From Lyngbya sp. CCAP 1446/10 (GTDB lineage: Bacteria; Cyanobacteriota; Cyanobacteriia; Cyanobacteriales; Microcoleaceae), in contig NZ_JAIGNI010000155.1 in NCBI RefSeq assembly GCF_026130175.1, positions 34,210 to 98,209 on the forward strand: a DNA stretch of 64,000 nt. Reading direction: 5' to 3'. Numbering within the stretch: the stretch's first letter is position 1; every line of letters begins with the position of its first letter. A program made the position numbers and the translations under genes. The notes beneath the pieces were generated by a model. The model had not been told where the DNA came from. It saw only the letters and a list, made by a program, of their open reading frames with translations, and did no database searches. Positions 46,595-54,727 of the stretch are shown here, piece by piece.

Positions 46595-46795
46595 TAAAGC
46601 CCCGTCGTTCTACGACGGCTTTCCCAAAACTTGTGTTCTAATAACTTCAACAATCAAATTCTTTGATTGTAGTCGCCCTGAAGGGCATGGGGAGACTTTA
46701 AACGGACGGGGAGCGACAGTAAGACGACAATGGTCGCAAGTTGCGATGAACCAAATCCCCGTCCGTTCTACGGCGGGGAGTATGTCAAATTAGAG
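46595..46795 (+). mobile_element. Non-coding IS200/IS605-like remnant (hairpin-flanked)
   Basis: The left part has a hairpin AAAGCCCCGTCGTTCTACGA (46595 on) that closes with CGACGGCTTT. The right end has CCCCGTCCG-TTCTA-CGGCGGGG followed by AGTATGTCAA. Both share the TTCTA loop, and an inner GCCCTGAAGGGCATGGGGAG lies between. Such ends, with a GGGGAGT(A/G)T(G)TCAA finish, are typical of IS200/IS605-type elements with tnpB in cyanobacteria, as I recall them. No transposase frame is left, so it is a MITE/PATE-like remnant. Confidence 0.4.
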
Positions 46796-46833
46796 TTTTT
46801 GCAAAAGTCTTTTTAATCAAATTTTCGGACGGG

Positions 46834-46888
46834 CTATAAGAACCCATCCCACCAGAGAAAAAACTTTTTGTGGGATGGGCTCTTATAG
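46834..46888. repeat. 19-bp inverted repeat CTATAAGAACCCATCCCAC
   Basis: The left arm 46834-46852 and the right arm 46870-46888 pair with one mismatch around an A/T-rich loop. The GGGATGGGC core is shared with the repeats at 27361-27462. A related part, GGGTTCTATAACAGCCCG, lies near 46996. Confidence 0.85.
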
Positions 46889-47056
46889 AACCCATTTGAC
46901 ATCTTTTGTAAAATCCTTACAGGGGAACCATTCTAGCCTAAATCTAGAATTCTGCTGAAACCTAGTTCTGGTAATCAGTCTGGAATAGATCTCAAATGGG
47001 TTCTATAACAGCCCGGTATTCTGATTTTCGGTTACTGCTCAAAACAGAAATAAATG

Positions 47057-47662
47057 CTACTGCGCCTTTGGCAATGACTTGTGAGGGCTTGCTACACCAA
47101 CTTTCGGAATATCCATCACCGGTGCATTCACCCCAAGCATCAAATCATTGGGATTAACAATCTCCATCACAGGCTCATTCAAAGCCACAATCAAACCATC
47201 AGATTCAGCAGGAACAGGCGATGCAGCAAACTGAGGAGCAAACAATTGGCGGCCGCCAGCGACACCAGACACCGCCGCAATCAACAAAGCTGCGATCGCA
47301 CCTCCACCCAAAACCCAAGTCCGTTTCGTCTTGCGTTCCACCCGCTGCAAAACCTTCGCCGCCAACTCCTGTGCAGATTGTTCCGCAGCAGACACCGGCA
47401 TTGACTGAAAGCCCTGCTGCATCATCATCAGTCGCGAGTACAAACGCTTCGTAGTGGGGTCATTTGTCAGCCATTCCTCAACTTGCCGACGTTCCGCCGC
47501 CGTAACTTCGCCGTCGATGTAGGCACTCAGCAATTCAAAGCGATCGCGCATCATAGTAGTCACATTCCCCTGGGGATAATTGTTGTTAGCTTGACTTTGG
47601 GCAAGTGAATCCCCGATACCTTGCTGATTCTGATTTTTATCCGATTCAAATTTATCATTCAT
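47057..47662 (-). CDS. Membrane anti-sigma factor of the ECF sigma gene upstream
   Basis: The 201-residue protein has a cytoplasmic anti-sigma domain (about 38-105: RDRFELLSAYIDGEVTAAER, then EWLTNDPTTKRLYSRLM), a single membrane span (about 115-138, VLGGGAIAALLIAAVSGVAG), and a periplasmic tail. The HxxxCxxC zinc motif of classical ZAS proteins is absent. It follows the sigma gene on the same strand after about 145 bp, the usual order for a sigma/anti-sigma pair, and probably holds the sigma factor at the membrane. Confidence 0.85.
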   Translation of the reverse strand: MNDKFESDKNQNQQGIGDSLAQSQANNNYPQGNVTTMMRDRFELLSAYIDGEVTAAERRQVEEWLTNDPTTKRLYSRLMMMQQGFQSMPVSAAEQSAQELAAKVLQRVERKTKRTWVLGGGAIAALLIAAVSGVAGGRQLFAPQFAASPVPAESDGLIVALNEPVMEIVNPNDLMLGVNAPVMDIPKVGVASPHKSLPKAQ

Positions 47663-47807
47663 ATTTCACACCACTTGCTCAAATTGGGGGAAGCACGCGC
47701 TCGTTATTAGGATGATTTACTGCTTATTTATATTGTAAAATAGAATTTTTGATGTCACAGCAAATTTCATCAAATCTTCCGCGACCACACCTCGGAAATC
47801 ACTCTTG

Positions 47808-48467
47808 CTAATGACCGTCGAGATATTTTTGCAATTGCAACTGCAATCTTTGACGAGCTCTAGCAATTCTCGACTTGACCGTTCCCAGAGAAACTCCGGT
47901 TATTTCCGCTATTTCCTCATAGGCTAAACCTTCAATTTCTCTCAAAACAATAGTCGTGCGGAAAACTTCCGGCAAATCGGCGATCGCCGATCGCAACTCG
48001 TCGTAAAATTCCCTAGTCGTCAAATCTTCATCAGGCCCCGGACTGTCGGCCGCAATTTCCCAATCAATCTCCCCATCTTCCAGAGCACGGGGTACGTCCA
48101 GCGACAACGGAGTGCGAACTCGCTTGCGCTTCCGCAACTCATCGTAAAACAAATTAGTCGCGATGCGGCTCAACCAGCCCCGAAATTTAACAGGCTCTTG
48201 CAAGCGGTTAATATTCCGATAGACTCGAATCCAGACTTCCTGAGCCAAGTCTGCTCGGTCTTGCCAGTCAGGGGCCAAGTGATATAGAACCCTGTCTACG
48301 TGCGACTGATACCGCTTTAACAGTTCTGAAAAAGCAGCGCTTTCAGGTCTATTTCCTTCCTGACACCGCAACACCAAGTCATAATTAGAGAGTTTTTCGG
48401 CTGGCAATTGCACTCTTTGAACGGTCGCCACAACCGCAGACCAGGACAGGGAAATAAATTCGCTCAT
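47808..48467 (-). CDS. ECF-type RNA polymerase sigma factor (SigG-like, group 3)
   Basis: From ATG 48467 (MSEFISLSWSAV) the protein has 219 residues; ATG 48491 is a possible alternative, while the open frame to 48644 overlaps moaE and is not likely. Region 2 is AFSELLKRYQSHVDRVLYHL with DLAQEVWIRVYRNI, region 4 is VFRTTIVLREIEGLAYEEIA with the helix-turn-helix VSLGTVKSRIARARQRL. It directs RNA polymerase to a stress regulon and is paired with the membrane anti-sigma gene downstream. Cyanobacterial SigG with its anti-sigma partner is the closest known arrangement. Confidence 0.88.
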   Translation of the reverse strand: MSEFISLSWSAVVATVQRVQLPAEKLSNYDLVLRCQEGNRPESAAFSELLKRYQSHVDRVLYHLAPDWQDRADLAQEVWIRVYRNINRLQEPVKFRGWLSRIATNLFYDELRKRKRVRTPLSLDVPRALEDGEIDWEIAADSPGPDEDLTTREFYDELRSAIADLPEVFRTTIVLREIEGLAYEEIAEITGVSLGTVKSRIARARQRLQLQLQKYLDGH

Positions 48468-48558
48468 GGGTGGAATTGGCTCATCGAACATTCCATTGTG
48501 TTTGACGCAGCCCGATCGCGATTGGTTCCTGGACTCGGAAACTGCGATCGGCTTCTGA

Positions 48559-49050
48559 CTAATGCCCAACAACTTCGCACGCTCCAATACTAACCCAACT
48601 GCTTGAACCGTCGGCCCAATGTTCCTTTTTCCAAATCGGTACATTGTGTTTGAGCGTATCTATTGCGTACTGGCAAGCTGCAAAGGCTTCGCCCCGGTGG
48701 GGACAGCCCACAGCCACCACTACGCTAATTTCCCCCACCTGCAAGTGTCCGACGCGGTGGTGAATCACGACCCGATTGATATCGACCCACTGGCGGCGGA
48801 TTTCTGTAGCGATTTGCTGGAATACTCGCACGGCCATCGGTTCGTAGGCTTGATATTCTAGGGAAACTACAGCTTGACCGTCAGTTTGGTTGCGGACAGT
48901 ACCGCTCATCATTACCACGGCTCCGTTGGCCGCGTCATCTGCCAAAGTGTAGATTTCCTCCACAGACAAAGGGGCTAAGGTAATGGCAAAACTGTCTTGA
49001 GTATTGCGTTCAGGAATTGTGCCGATCGAAAGTGCAGCGCTATAGTTCAT
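48559..49050 (-). CDS. moaE: Molybdopterin synthase catalytic subunit MoaE
   Basis: From ATG 49050 the protein has 163 residues (a GTG at 49092 would add 14). Motifs are GAVVMMSGTVRNQTDG, SLEYQAYEPMA, HRVGHLQVGE, VGCPHRGEAFAACQYAID and the catalytic Lys in VPIWKKEHW. It joins with MoaD to transfer sulfur to precursor Z in molybdenum-cofactor synthesis. moaD is not adjacent. It lies 92 bp upstream of the sigma gene on the same strand. Confidence 0.95.
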   Translation of the reverse strand: MNYSAALSIGTIPERNTQDSFAITLAPLSVEEIYTLADDAANGAVVMMSGTVRNQTDGQAVVSLEYQAYEPMAVRVFQQIATEIRRQWVDINRVVIHHRVGHLQVGEISVVVAVGCPHRGEAFAACQYAIDTLKHNVPIWKKEHWADGSSSWVSIGACEVVGH

Positions 49051-50031
49051 TGCGAAAGAAATGGTGCGGTCGTACTCGATCGATCTTGACACAAATCAAG
49101 TCGCGAGCGATCGATCTTGCATCCTGATCAGGGATACATCAAAGTCAATCTTTAGCGAGATGTCGATTGCCCCGAACCGTTGTAACACTGCGATCAGGTA
49201 AGATATGTCTCCCATGAACAAAATTAAGACAGTGCTGGAAGATGACTAAGTAGGAGACTTGTGCGATCGAATAGTCGATCGGGCTGTAGCAACTCAATCA
49301 GTAAGCACACCAAAATCAGTAGTATCATGCCCAACTCGCTGCAAGCAATCTCAAACCCCAAGCAATGACTGCGCTCCCTTTTGAATGAAACCGTTAAGTT
49401 GAATTCTACCCTGATCGCGATCGGTGTAATCCAAATTTTCAGCAGAGAATGTAAACTTTATTTATTTTTTGATCCAGAAAGCTACTTAGATGACATCATG
49501 TATCTGTGCAGAGTTCAGCCGAATTGGCCGATACTCGGCAAAAGGAAAACGGTAACAACCTCTTGTGCCTGTTCTGACCAAAGAACAAGACGCAAACCCG
49601 GGGCTACCGACACGGGGAAAAGTAGGCTGCGGTTTCAACGCCTTGAATATTTCTTTACACAATAATCGAAATAGTTGTGTTAAAGTCACCAAAGCAAGTA
49701 GGAGAAACCATCTACGTGTTGAAACATCCTAGTACGGAAAAATTCCGGCAACTGACATATCCGACGCAAGAAGATTCGGAATAGTTAAAAGGCAAATAAT
49801 GGCAGGTTGTAGAGCGTACCATATCTGTTGGCTAGCGATGGTCTGAAAGCGTCAAAAAAACAACAACGTATACACAATGTTTGGAGAAATCTAAACTGAG
49901 TGGGTAGGGGCGATTTGATAGCGCCTTTGAAAATCCAGATTCGGATTCCTCAAGAATCCCTTCGCCTTTAGGCATGGGGAGTATCAACTGAGTCTGCACC
50001 AAAAAACGTTAATCATAATCACGAGGAAACT
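49051..50031. other. Gene-free region between moaE and the SH3 protein gene
   Basis: I find no credible protein gene here; the frame at 49381-49665 has no recognisable product. Several hairpins are possible, for example CTTGTGCCTGTTCTGACC with AAGAACAAG near 49560. The last part (49953-49987) looks like an IS200/IS605 right end. A structured RNA or a decayed element may account for the rest. Confidence 0.5.
49953..49987 (+). mobile_element. IS200/IS605-like right end (solo)
   Basis: The sequence AATCCCTTCGCCTTTAGGCA, then TGGGGAGTATCAA, matches the form of right ends of tnpB-carrying elements: a GCCT-TT-AGGC hairpin within C and G runs and a GGGGAGTATCAA finish. No tnpB frame precedes it. 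It is similar to the right end at 46758-46795. Confidence 0.4.
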
Positions 50032-50412
50032 ATGGAAGCACTAGCATTGAGCCACTCTTTTGTTGCTTATGAATCTCCCGAGTCCGAGCTCCAACTGGAA
50101 TTTAAAATTCCTAAATCTGCCGTAATAGGCGTTGCAGGTCTGGCAGTAGCCCTGTCTGTTCTGAGTGTCAGTGGCGAAGCGCAGGCAAGTTGCCACTACA
50201 AGCGCTGCGGCGGCGGTCATCACGGCCATAACAGCTACGGCGAAGTTGCCACCAATGGCGGCCGTCTGAATATCCGCCACCGCCCCAATGGCTGCGCTCG
50301 TGTCATCGGCAAGTTATACAATGGAGATAACGTAGGATTGACAGGTCGTTACAGACGCGGCTGGGCCCAACTAAAAGGCGGCGGCTGGGTTTCTACTGCC
50401 TGGATCAACTAA
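50032..50412 (+). CDS. Small secreted SH3-domain (SH3b) protein
   Basis: The 126-residue protein has a hydrophobic segment (about 30-52, SAVIGVAGLAVALSVLSVSG, then EAQA) that looks like a late signal peptide, a Gly/His/Cys-rich stretch CHYKRCGGGHHGHNSYG, and a bacterial SH3 domain (GGRLNIRHRPNGCARVIGKL, then GWAQLKGGGWVSTAWI). SH3b domains bind peptidoglycan or other wall polymers. The ribosome site AGGAAAC is good. A strong terminator follows. Confidence 0.85.
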   Translation: MEALALSHSFVAYESPESELQLEFKIPKSAVIGVAGLAVALSVLSVSGEAQASCHYKRCGGGHHGHNSYGEVATNGGRLNIRHRPNGCARVIGKLYNGDNVGLTGRYRRGWAQLKGGGWVSTAWIN

Positions 50413-50451
50413 TTCTTAACTAGAGTAATTTACATTTTCTAGAAAGAATTT

Positions 50452-50492
50452 TAATCGTTACCCGCTCGGCCCGGGTAACGATTATATTTTAA
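50452..50492 (+). terminator. Strong hairpin terminator after the SH3 protein gene
   Basis: A 13-bp perfect stem has arms TAATCGTTACCCG (50452-50464) and CGGGTAACGATTA (50472-50484) and the loop CTCGGCC. TATTTT follows. It is 40 bp past the stop. Confidence 0.9.
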
Positions 50493-50552
50493 AGAGGCGA
50501 TCGCTCCTGAGAATCATCAAAGCTCCGAAATTAATCACTAACAGCCCACAAG

Positions 50553-51533
50553 CTAAACTTTACCGCCGCCGATCAGATACAGTAAAGCCATCCGCACCGC
50601 CACGCCGCTGGTAACTTGCTGAGAAATCAAGCTAAATTGGGGATCGTCCATCAAATCTGAGCTAATTTCCACGCCGCGGTTGACCGGGCCTGGGTGCAAA
50701 ACCTTCACATCCGGTTTGCAGAGTTTCAGCCGATCGCGCGTCACCCCATACAAAGCATGATACTCTCGTAAACTCGGCAGCAAATGCTGGCTCATCCGTT
50801 CCTTTTGTAGCCGCAAAGTCATCACAAAATCAGCATCAGCCAAAGCAGGTTCAAGCTGCCAGTGCAAAAATAACTTACCTTCCCTACCATCGCCACACTC
50901 AGCAAACAACAGCGGCAGCAAAGTCGGCGGCCCGGCCAAATGAACCTCAGCCCCGGAAGCCGTGAGACTCCAAATATTCGACCTCGCCACCCGCGAATGC
51001 AAAATATCCCCCACCACAGCAATTTTTTTGCCCGCTAAAAGTTCTAGGCGTGGACGTTCGGCATCTAACAAAGAACAAATAGTAAATAAGTCTAGCAAAC
51101 CTTGCGACGGGTGTTCGTGCTGACCGTCTCCAGCATTCAGAACGCTGACTCTCGAACCCAATCTATCCATTTCCGAAGCAATTGTACTGGGAACTCCAGC
51201 TTGTTCGTGCCGGATTACCATCAAATCCGTTCCCATCGCCAGATAAGTCTTAGCGGTATCCAGAATAGTCTCCCCCTTGGTCAGAGAAGAACTTCCCGGT
51301 GTAAAATTCAGGGTATCGGCCGACAGTCGCTTCGCCGCCAACTCAAAACTGTTGCGAGTCCGGGTAGAAGGTTCAAAAAACAAATTCGCGACTACTTGAC
51401 CCTGCAAAGCCGGCACTTTCTTGGTGCGGCGGCCGAGCACTTCCCGAAAACTGGCGGCAGTTTGCAGCACCGTGTCGTATTCGTCGGAGGTAAAATCAGC
51501 TAGAGTGAGAATGTGTCGCCTTGTCCAAGTCAT
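50553..51533 (-). CDS. pyrB: Aspartate carbamoyltransferase catalytic subunit
   Basis: The 326-residue enzyme makes carbamoyl aspartate in pyrimidine synthesis. The carbamoyl-phosphate motif STRTRNSFE and [11 protein letters not shown] are intact, as is the aspartate-side end [12 protein letters not shown]. The N-terminus [20 protein letters not shown] fits cyanobacterial homologues. No pyrI regulatory subunit is adjacent, and cyanobacterial enzymes do not need one. Confidence 0.97.
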   Translation of the reverse strand: MTWTRRHILTLADFTSDEYDTVLQTAASFREVLGRRTKKVPALQGQVVANLFFEPSTRTRNSFELAAKRLSADTLNFTPGSSSLTKGETILDTAKTYLAMGTDLMVIRHEQAGVPSTIASEMDRLGSRVSVLNAGDGQHEHPSQGLLDLFTICSLLDAERPRLELLAGKKIAVVGDILHSRVARSNIWSLTASGAEVHLAGPPTLLPLLFAECGDGREGKLFLHWQLEPALADADFVMTLRLQKERMSQHLLPSLREYHALYGVTRDRLKLCKPDVKVLHPGPVNRGVEISSDLMDDPQFSLISQQVTSGVAVRMALLYLIGGGKV

Positions 51534-52561
51534 ACAATTTTAGATTTGAGATTTGAGATTTAGTGCATCAGGACGATGGGTTTGGAATTTGCGCGCGCCT
51601 GCGTGGGCCAGCTAGAATGTTCGATCGACAGTCGCGGGGATTCCGATCAACAGTATCCAACAATTTTTGACCACCTTTGCAGTCACTAGAGTTTGACTAC
51701 ATCGCCCAATACTTGACTAAAATTACTCATAGCTATCGATAACGAGGGTATTGACAGGTTGGTAATTATCTGCTAGCTTAAACATAATGCCGAGAACCAA
51801 GGCTTAAAATATTTTCAAAAAGTAAACCGCAGTCAATTCAAAACTGACCAGCCTGCAAAAAGGTCGAACGGAATACCACGATTCGTTAAATTGGTTGAAA
51901 ATAATGGTTGAACAATAGCTAAAAGCTTCAAAAGCAATAGTTATAAGCGGGCAACGCATAGGGTGTTGCTCCACTCGAATCTACGCCTGTGGACAAGTAG
52001 GAGCCGACTCCTGCTGGTTGAGACAGGAAGCAGACCTTCGGGAATTAGTTCTAGTTGAATGGTGAAACAAAGATCAAGTTTAACCAAGTTTTGTAGAGCA
52101 GCTATAATGAGTTTATCTAGCTCAAACGCCACTCTCACAGACCAGCTAGCGTCAAAGTGGCAACAGGTGGGGTTTACTCGCCCGAAAGCGGAAATTAGGC
52201 TGTAGCGAAAGACCAGTAATTGCAGTTTGTCGCCAACTCAGCCTTGTCAAAAATAAGCCGATCGCAGCCGTTGCATCTGCTATGATGTGGAAATAATCGA
52301 AGCGGCAAACCTCCCACTGCCGATCGACAGCATATAGCACGACATTTTTCTGATGATTAATTCTTTGAAGTCAATCTTGACTCTTCAGTCTTGCTTATAG
52401 GCCCTTTTCAAAACGAACTGTGTTAAGATACAAGTTGAATATGTAGCTTCCCGACAAAAATCTACACGTATCTTGGCTAGACGGTTCTTGGCGAAACTGC
52501 GGTAAAAAGTGTGCGCTGGGAAGTGGTAATTACACAAGATTTAAACAATTTAAGAGGTATT
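51534..52561. other. Gene-free region between pyrB and the DUF4327 gene
   Basis: No intact gene is seen. ATTTGAGATTTGAG repeats lie at 51542-51562, and a probable tnpB tail (51919-52065) lies in the middle. The last 150 bp before 52562 should hold the DUF4327 promoter; TTAAGATAC near 52432 is a weak candidate for a -10 region. Confidence 0.45.
51919..52065 (+). pseudogene. Probable C-terminal remnant of a tnpB gene
   Basis: A 48-codon open stretch without start ends in TGA and contains STRIYACGQVGADSCWLRQE. The pattern (x)ACGQ... followed by a (K/R)QEA near the end resembles the tails of cyanobacterial IS200/IS605-family TnpB proteins. The rest of the gene is gone or scrambled. The fit is short, so this is tentative. 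Confidence 0.35.
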
Positions 52562-52780
52562 ATGAGCCAGCAGGTTATACAGCCGATGGTTAAGTTCCAG
52601 CGTCAGGTGCATTCTCTCGTCACGTCTGACATTATCAAGCCGACAGACAGTATTTGGAAAATCGCTCTGCTTTATGGGGACGAATGGCCTTACTGGAAAC
52701 AGCAACTCCTAGAGTTTGATTTTTCTATGCAAGACCCCGTTAGCGAGTTGATAGCTGTAGAAGCTTGGGACGAGGAATAA
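52562..52780 (+). CDS. DUF4327 family protein
   Basis: I start it at ATG 52562 (72 residues, MSQQVIQPMVKFQRQVHSLV), because AGAGGT lies at the right distance and the family starts there; the GTG at 52511 adds unrelated residues. The rest, SIWKIALLYGDEWPYWKQQL and a C-terminal acidic end, matches the small cyanobacterial DUF4327 family as I know it. The role is unknown. Confidence 0.85.
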   Translation: MSQQVIQPMVKFQRQVHSLVTSDIIKPTDSIWKIALLYGDEWPYWKQQLLEFDFSMQDPVSELIAVEAWDEE

Positions 52781-52933
52781 CAGTTGACAGTTGACAGTTG
52801 ACGGTTGACAGTTGACGGTTGACAGCTTGCCGTGAGCTCCGTCGTTCGGTTGACAGATAACAGCTTGCCCGAAAGCCGGTCGTTCGGTTGACGGCAGGAC
52901 TCCTAACTAATGACTAATGACCAATGACTAATG
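52781..52933. repeat. STRR tract (CAGTTGA heptamers and ATGACTA units)
   Basis: Several copies of CAGTTGA/CGGTTGA follow each other, then two GACAGCTTGCC units with GTCGTTCGGTTGAC, then ACTAATGACCAATGAC repeats. It fills the gap between convergent genes. Confidence 0.9.
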
Positions 52934-52940
52934 ACTTCTT

Positions 52941-54182
52941 TTAGAGGCAAGCTGCTAAAGCTCTAGCTAATTGTTGAGCAGTTTGAAAACGATCGCCAGG
53001 CTTAGCTGCTGTGGTTCGCAAAATGACCTCCCGCAACTTCGGGGCGATCGTCGGAATATTTTCGAGCTTAAACCCGTAACCTCTAGGGATTTTTCCGTAA
53101 AACTTTTGAGGGCTTTCCGCCGTCAGCAAAAAAATCAAAGTAGGCCCGATCGCATATAAATCCGACTGAGGGAGAGGCTGTCCCCGGTCTTGTTCTGGTG
53201 CGGTGTAGCCTTCCACGCCGATGCGAGTGCCCGGAGGAGTACCGATTTCTTTAACGGCGCCAAAATCCAGCACTGTAATGCCATTGTCGCGGTGCCTCAC
53301 TAGCAAATTAGCAGGTTTAATATCCCGGTGGACGATCGGGGGTTTTTGAGAGTGAATGTAGTCCAAAATTTCACAGGTTTGGATCATCCACTCGATCGCC
53401 TGTTTGGGAGCAACAGGGCCGCGGTTGTAGATGCGTTTTTCTAAATCCTCGCCGTGAAGCATTTCCATTACCAAATATTTTTTCCCCCCTTCGACAAAAA
53501 AGTCAAAAAACTGAGGAATACCCGGATGGTGCAGCGCTTTGAGGGTCTTAGCTTCACGTTCAAACAGTTCTTGAGCTTTGACTATTTGAGCCATGTCAGC
53601 ATTCATTTCCTTAAGGACTACCAAAGAAGCTGCGGGGGAACTTCCGGGTTGTTGAGCTTTGGCTTTCTCTCGATCCCAGGCTAAAGTCGTTGTTCCCATA
53701 CCGCCTTGGCCCAAAGTTCGCAGCACTTGGTAGTGGCGGATTGTGCGATCGACTTTAATCGGTTCACCACAGTGGATGCAGAATAAATTCCCCGGCGGAT
53801 TTCCCGCGTGGGTACACCGTGGCATCGCGGGGCTGAAGGTAGGGATCGCTTCAATTTTGCCGCCGAGTTCAATCGTGACAGCTTGGAAATGCAGAGTTGG
53901 GCCGCCCCGCGCCAACTGGATCAGGGCACCGTCGGCTATCCAACCCTGAGACATGAGAATACCGTTAACAAAAGTGCCATTTGTCCCCGAATTGACTAAA
54001 TACCACTGACTGTCGGTGCCGCTTTTAAGTCTTTGCAATTCCACGTGATCCCGCGACACAAGAGCATTGAAGAGCACAACGTGATTTTCAGGAGAGCGGC
54101 CGATGCGGACAATGGACTCGCTCTCGAAACTCCACTGTTGCAGGGGGGTCTGTTTTTCTGGATCTAAAAGAGTCAGCAGCAT
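52941..54182 (-). CDS. FHA-domain serine/threonine protein kinase
   Basis: The 413-residue protein has an N-terminal FHA domain (about 25-105; VRIGRSPENHVVLFNALVSR, NSGTNGTFVNG), which binds phosphothreonine, then a short Cys-containing link (CTHAGNPPGNLFCIHCGEPI) like a zinc ribbon, then a Hanks-type kinase (about 150-413). The kinase has the Gly loop LGQGGMGTT, Lys in VVLKEM, HRDIKPANLL and DFG in VLDFGAVKE. No membrane span is seen, so it acts in the cytoplasm. A PP2C phosphatase gene lies just upstream in the same direction. Confidence 0.93.
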   Translation of the reverse strand: MLLTLLDPEKQTPLQQWSFESESIVRIGRSPENHVVLFNALVSRDHVELQRLKSGTDSQWYLVNSGTNGTFVNGILMSQGWIADGALIQLARGGPTLHFQAVTIELGGKIEAIPTFSPAMPRCTHAGNPPGNLFCIHCGEPIKVDRTIRHYQVLRTLGQGGMGTTTLAWDREKAKAQQPGSSPAASLVVLKEMNADMAQIVKAQELFEREAKTLKALHHPGIPQFFDFFVEGGKKYLVMEMLHGEDLEKRIYNRGPVAPKQAIEWMIQTCEILDYIHSQKPPIVHRDIKPANLLVRHRDNGITVLDFGAVKEIGTPPGTRIGVEGYTAPEQDRGQPLPQSDLYAIGPTLIFLLTAESPQKFYGKIPRGYGFKLENIPTIAPKLREVILRTTAAKPGDRFQTAQQLARALAACL

Positions 54183-54727
54183 TTTCGATTCATAGGATTA
54201 ATTCTGCTCGGTAAGATTTATATAACGTGGACAAGACTGATATCAAGGACAGATTTGAAACTTATTTCCTGCTTCTTTCTAGGGAGTCGGTTGCTTCTAG
54301 TTTACAGGCGGGAATTCAGGACGGCGTATCCTTGACGAGCCAAACTCACCGATAACGGGAATTAGAGCTCGAATCATTGCTGCGTTTAAGTCCCCATCGA
54401 GAGATGGTCAGACTCACAATCACAAACTCGTTTTTTTGGCATTGGTTGCTTGTTACCGCCAGCGCCACAAGTTTTTGATGATGGATATGTCGAAGGGTTG
54501 ACAGTTAACTGTTACCTCTGGCTAAAAGGAAGAAAATTGAAACAATGAATAATTTTGTTTTATTTCCCCCTCAAAGGAGGAGGCTTTAAACCCATTTTTC
54601 TCGGTAACAGGACAGAAAGTCAAGCCTTGCCCGGAAAAGGCCGTTGCTGTTCCCGAACCCCCAACAATTACAGTTTTAACCTAGCCGGCCAGGGCGCTGC
54701 TTTGGAACCGTTGACAGCAGCCAAAAT
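54183..54727. other. Intergenic region between the phosphatase and kinase genes
   Basis: The 545 bp hold no gene that I can support. The kinase probably has its own promoter here. No strong terminator is visible. Confidence 0.45.

Larger units (their letters stand above)
45996..47056. other. Gene-free kilobase with repeat and IS-like ends
   Basis: No credible gene is visible; open frames at 46103-46381 and 46395-46583 on the minus strand have no recognisable products. The stretch holds the IS200/IS605-like remnant (46595-46795) and an inverted repeat (46834-46888). Confidence 0.6.

Noticed and set aside
49381..49665. A 94-codon plus frame upstream of the SH3 protein gene
   Set aside because: It begins with TTG, has no recognisable product, and spans hairpin-rich non-coding sequence.
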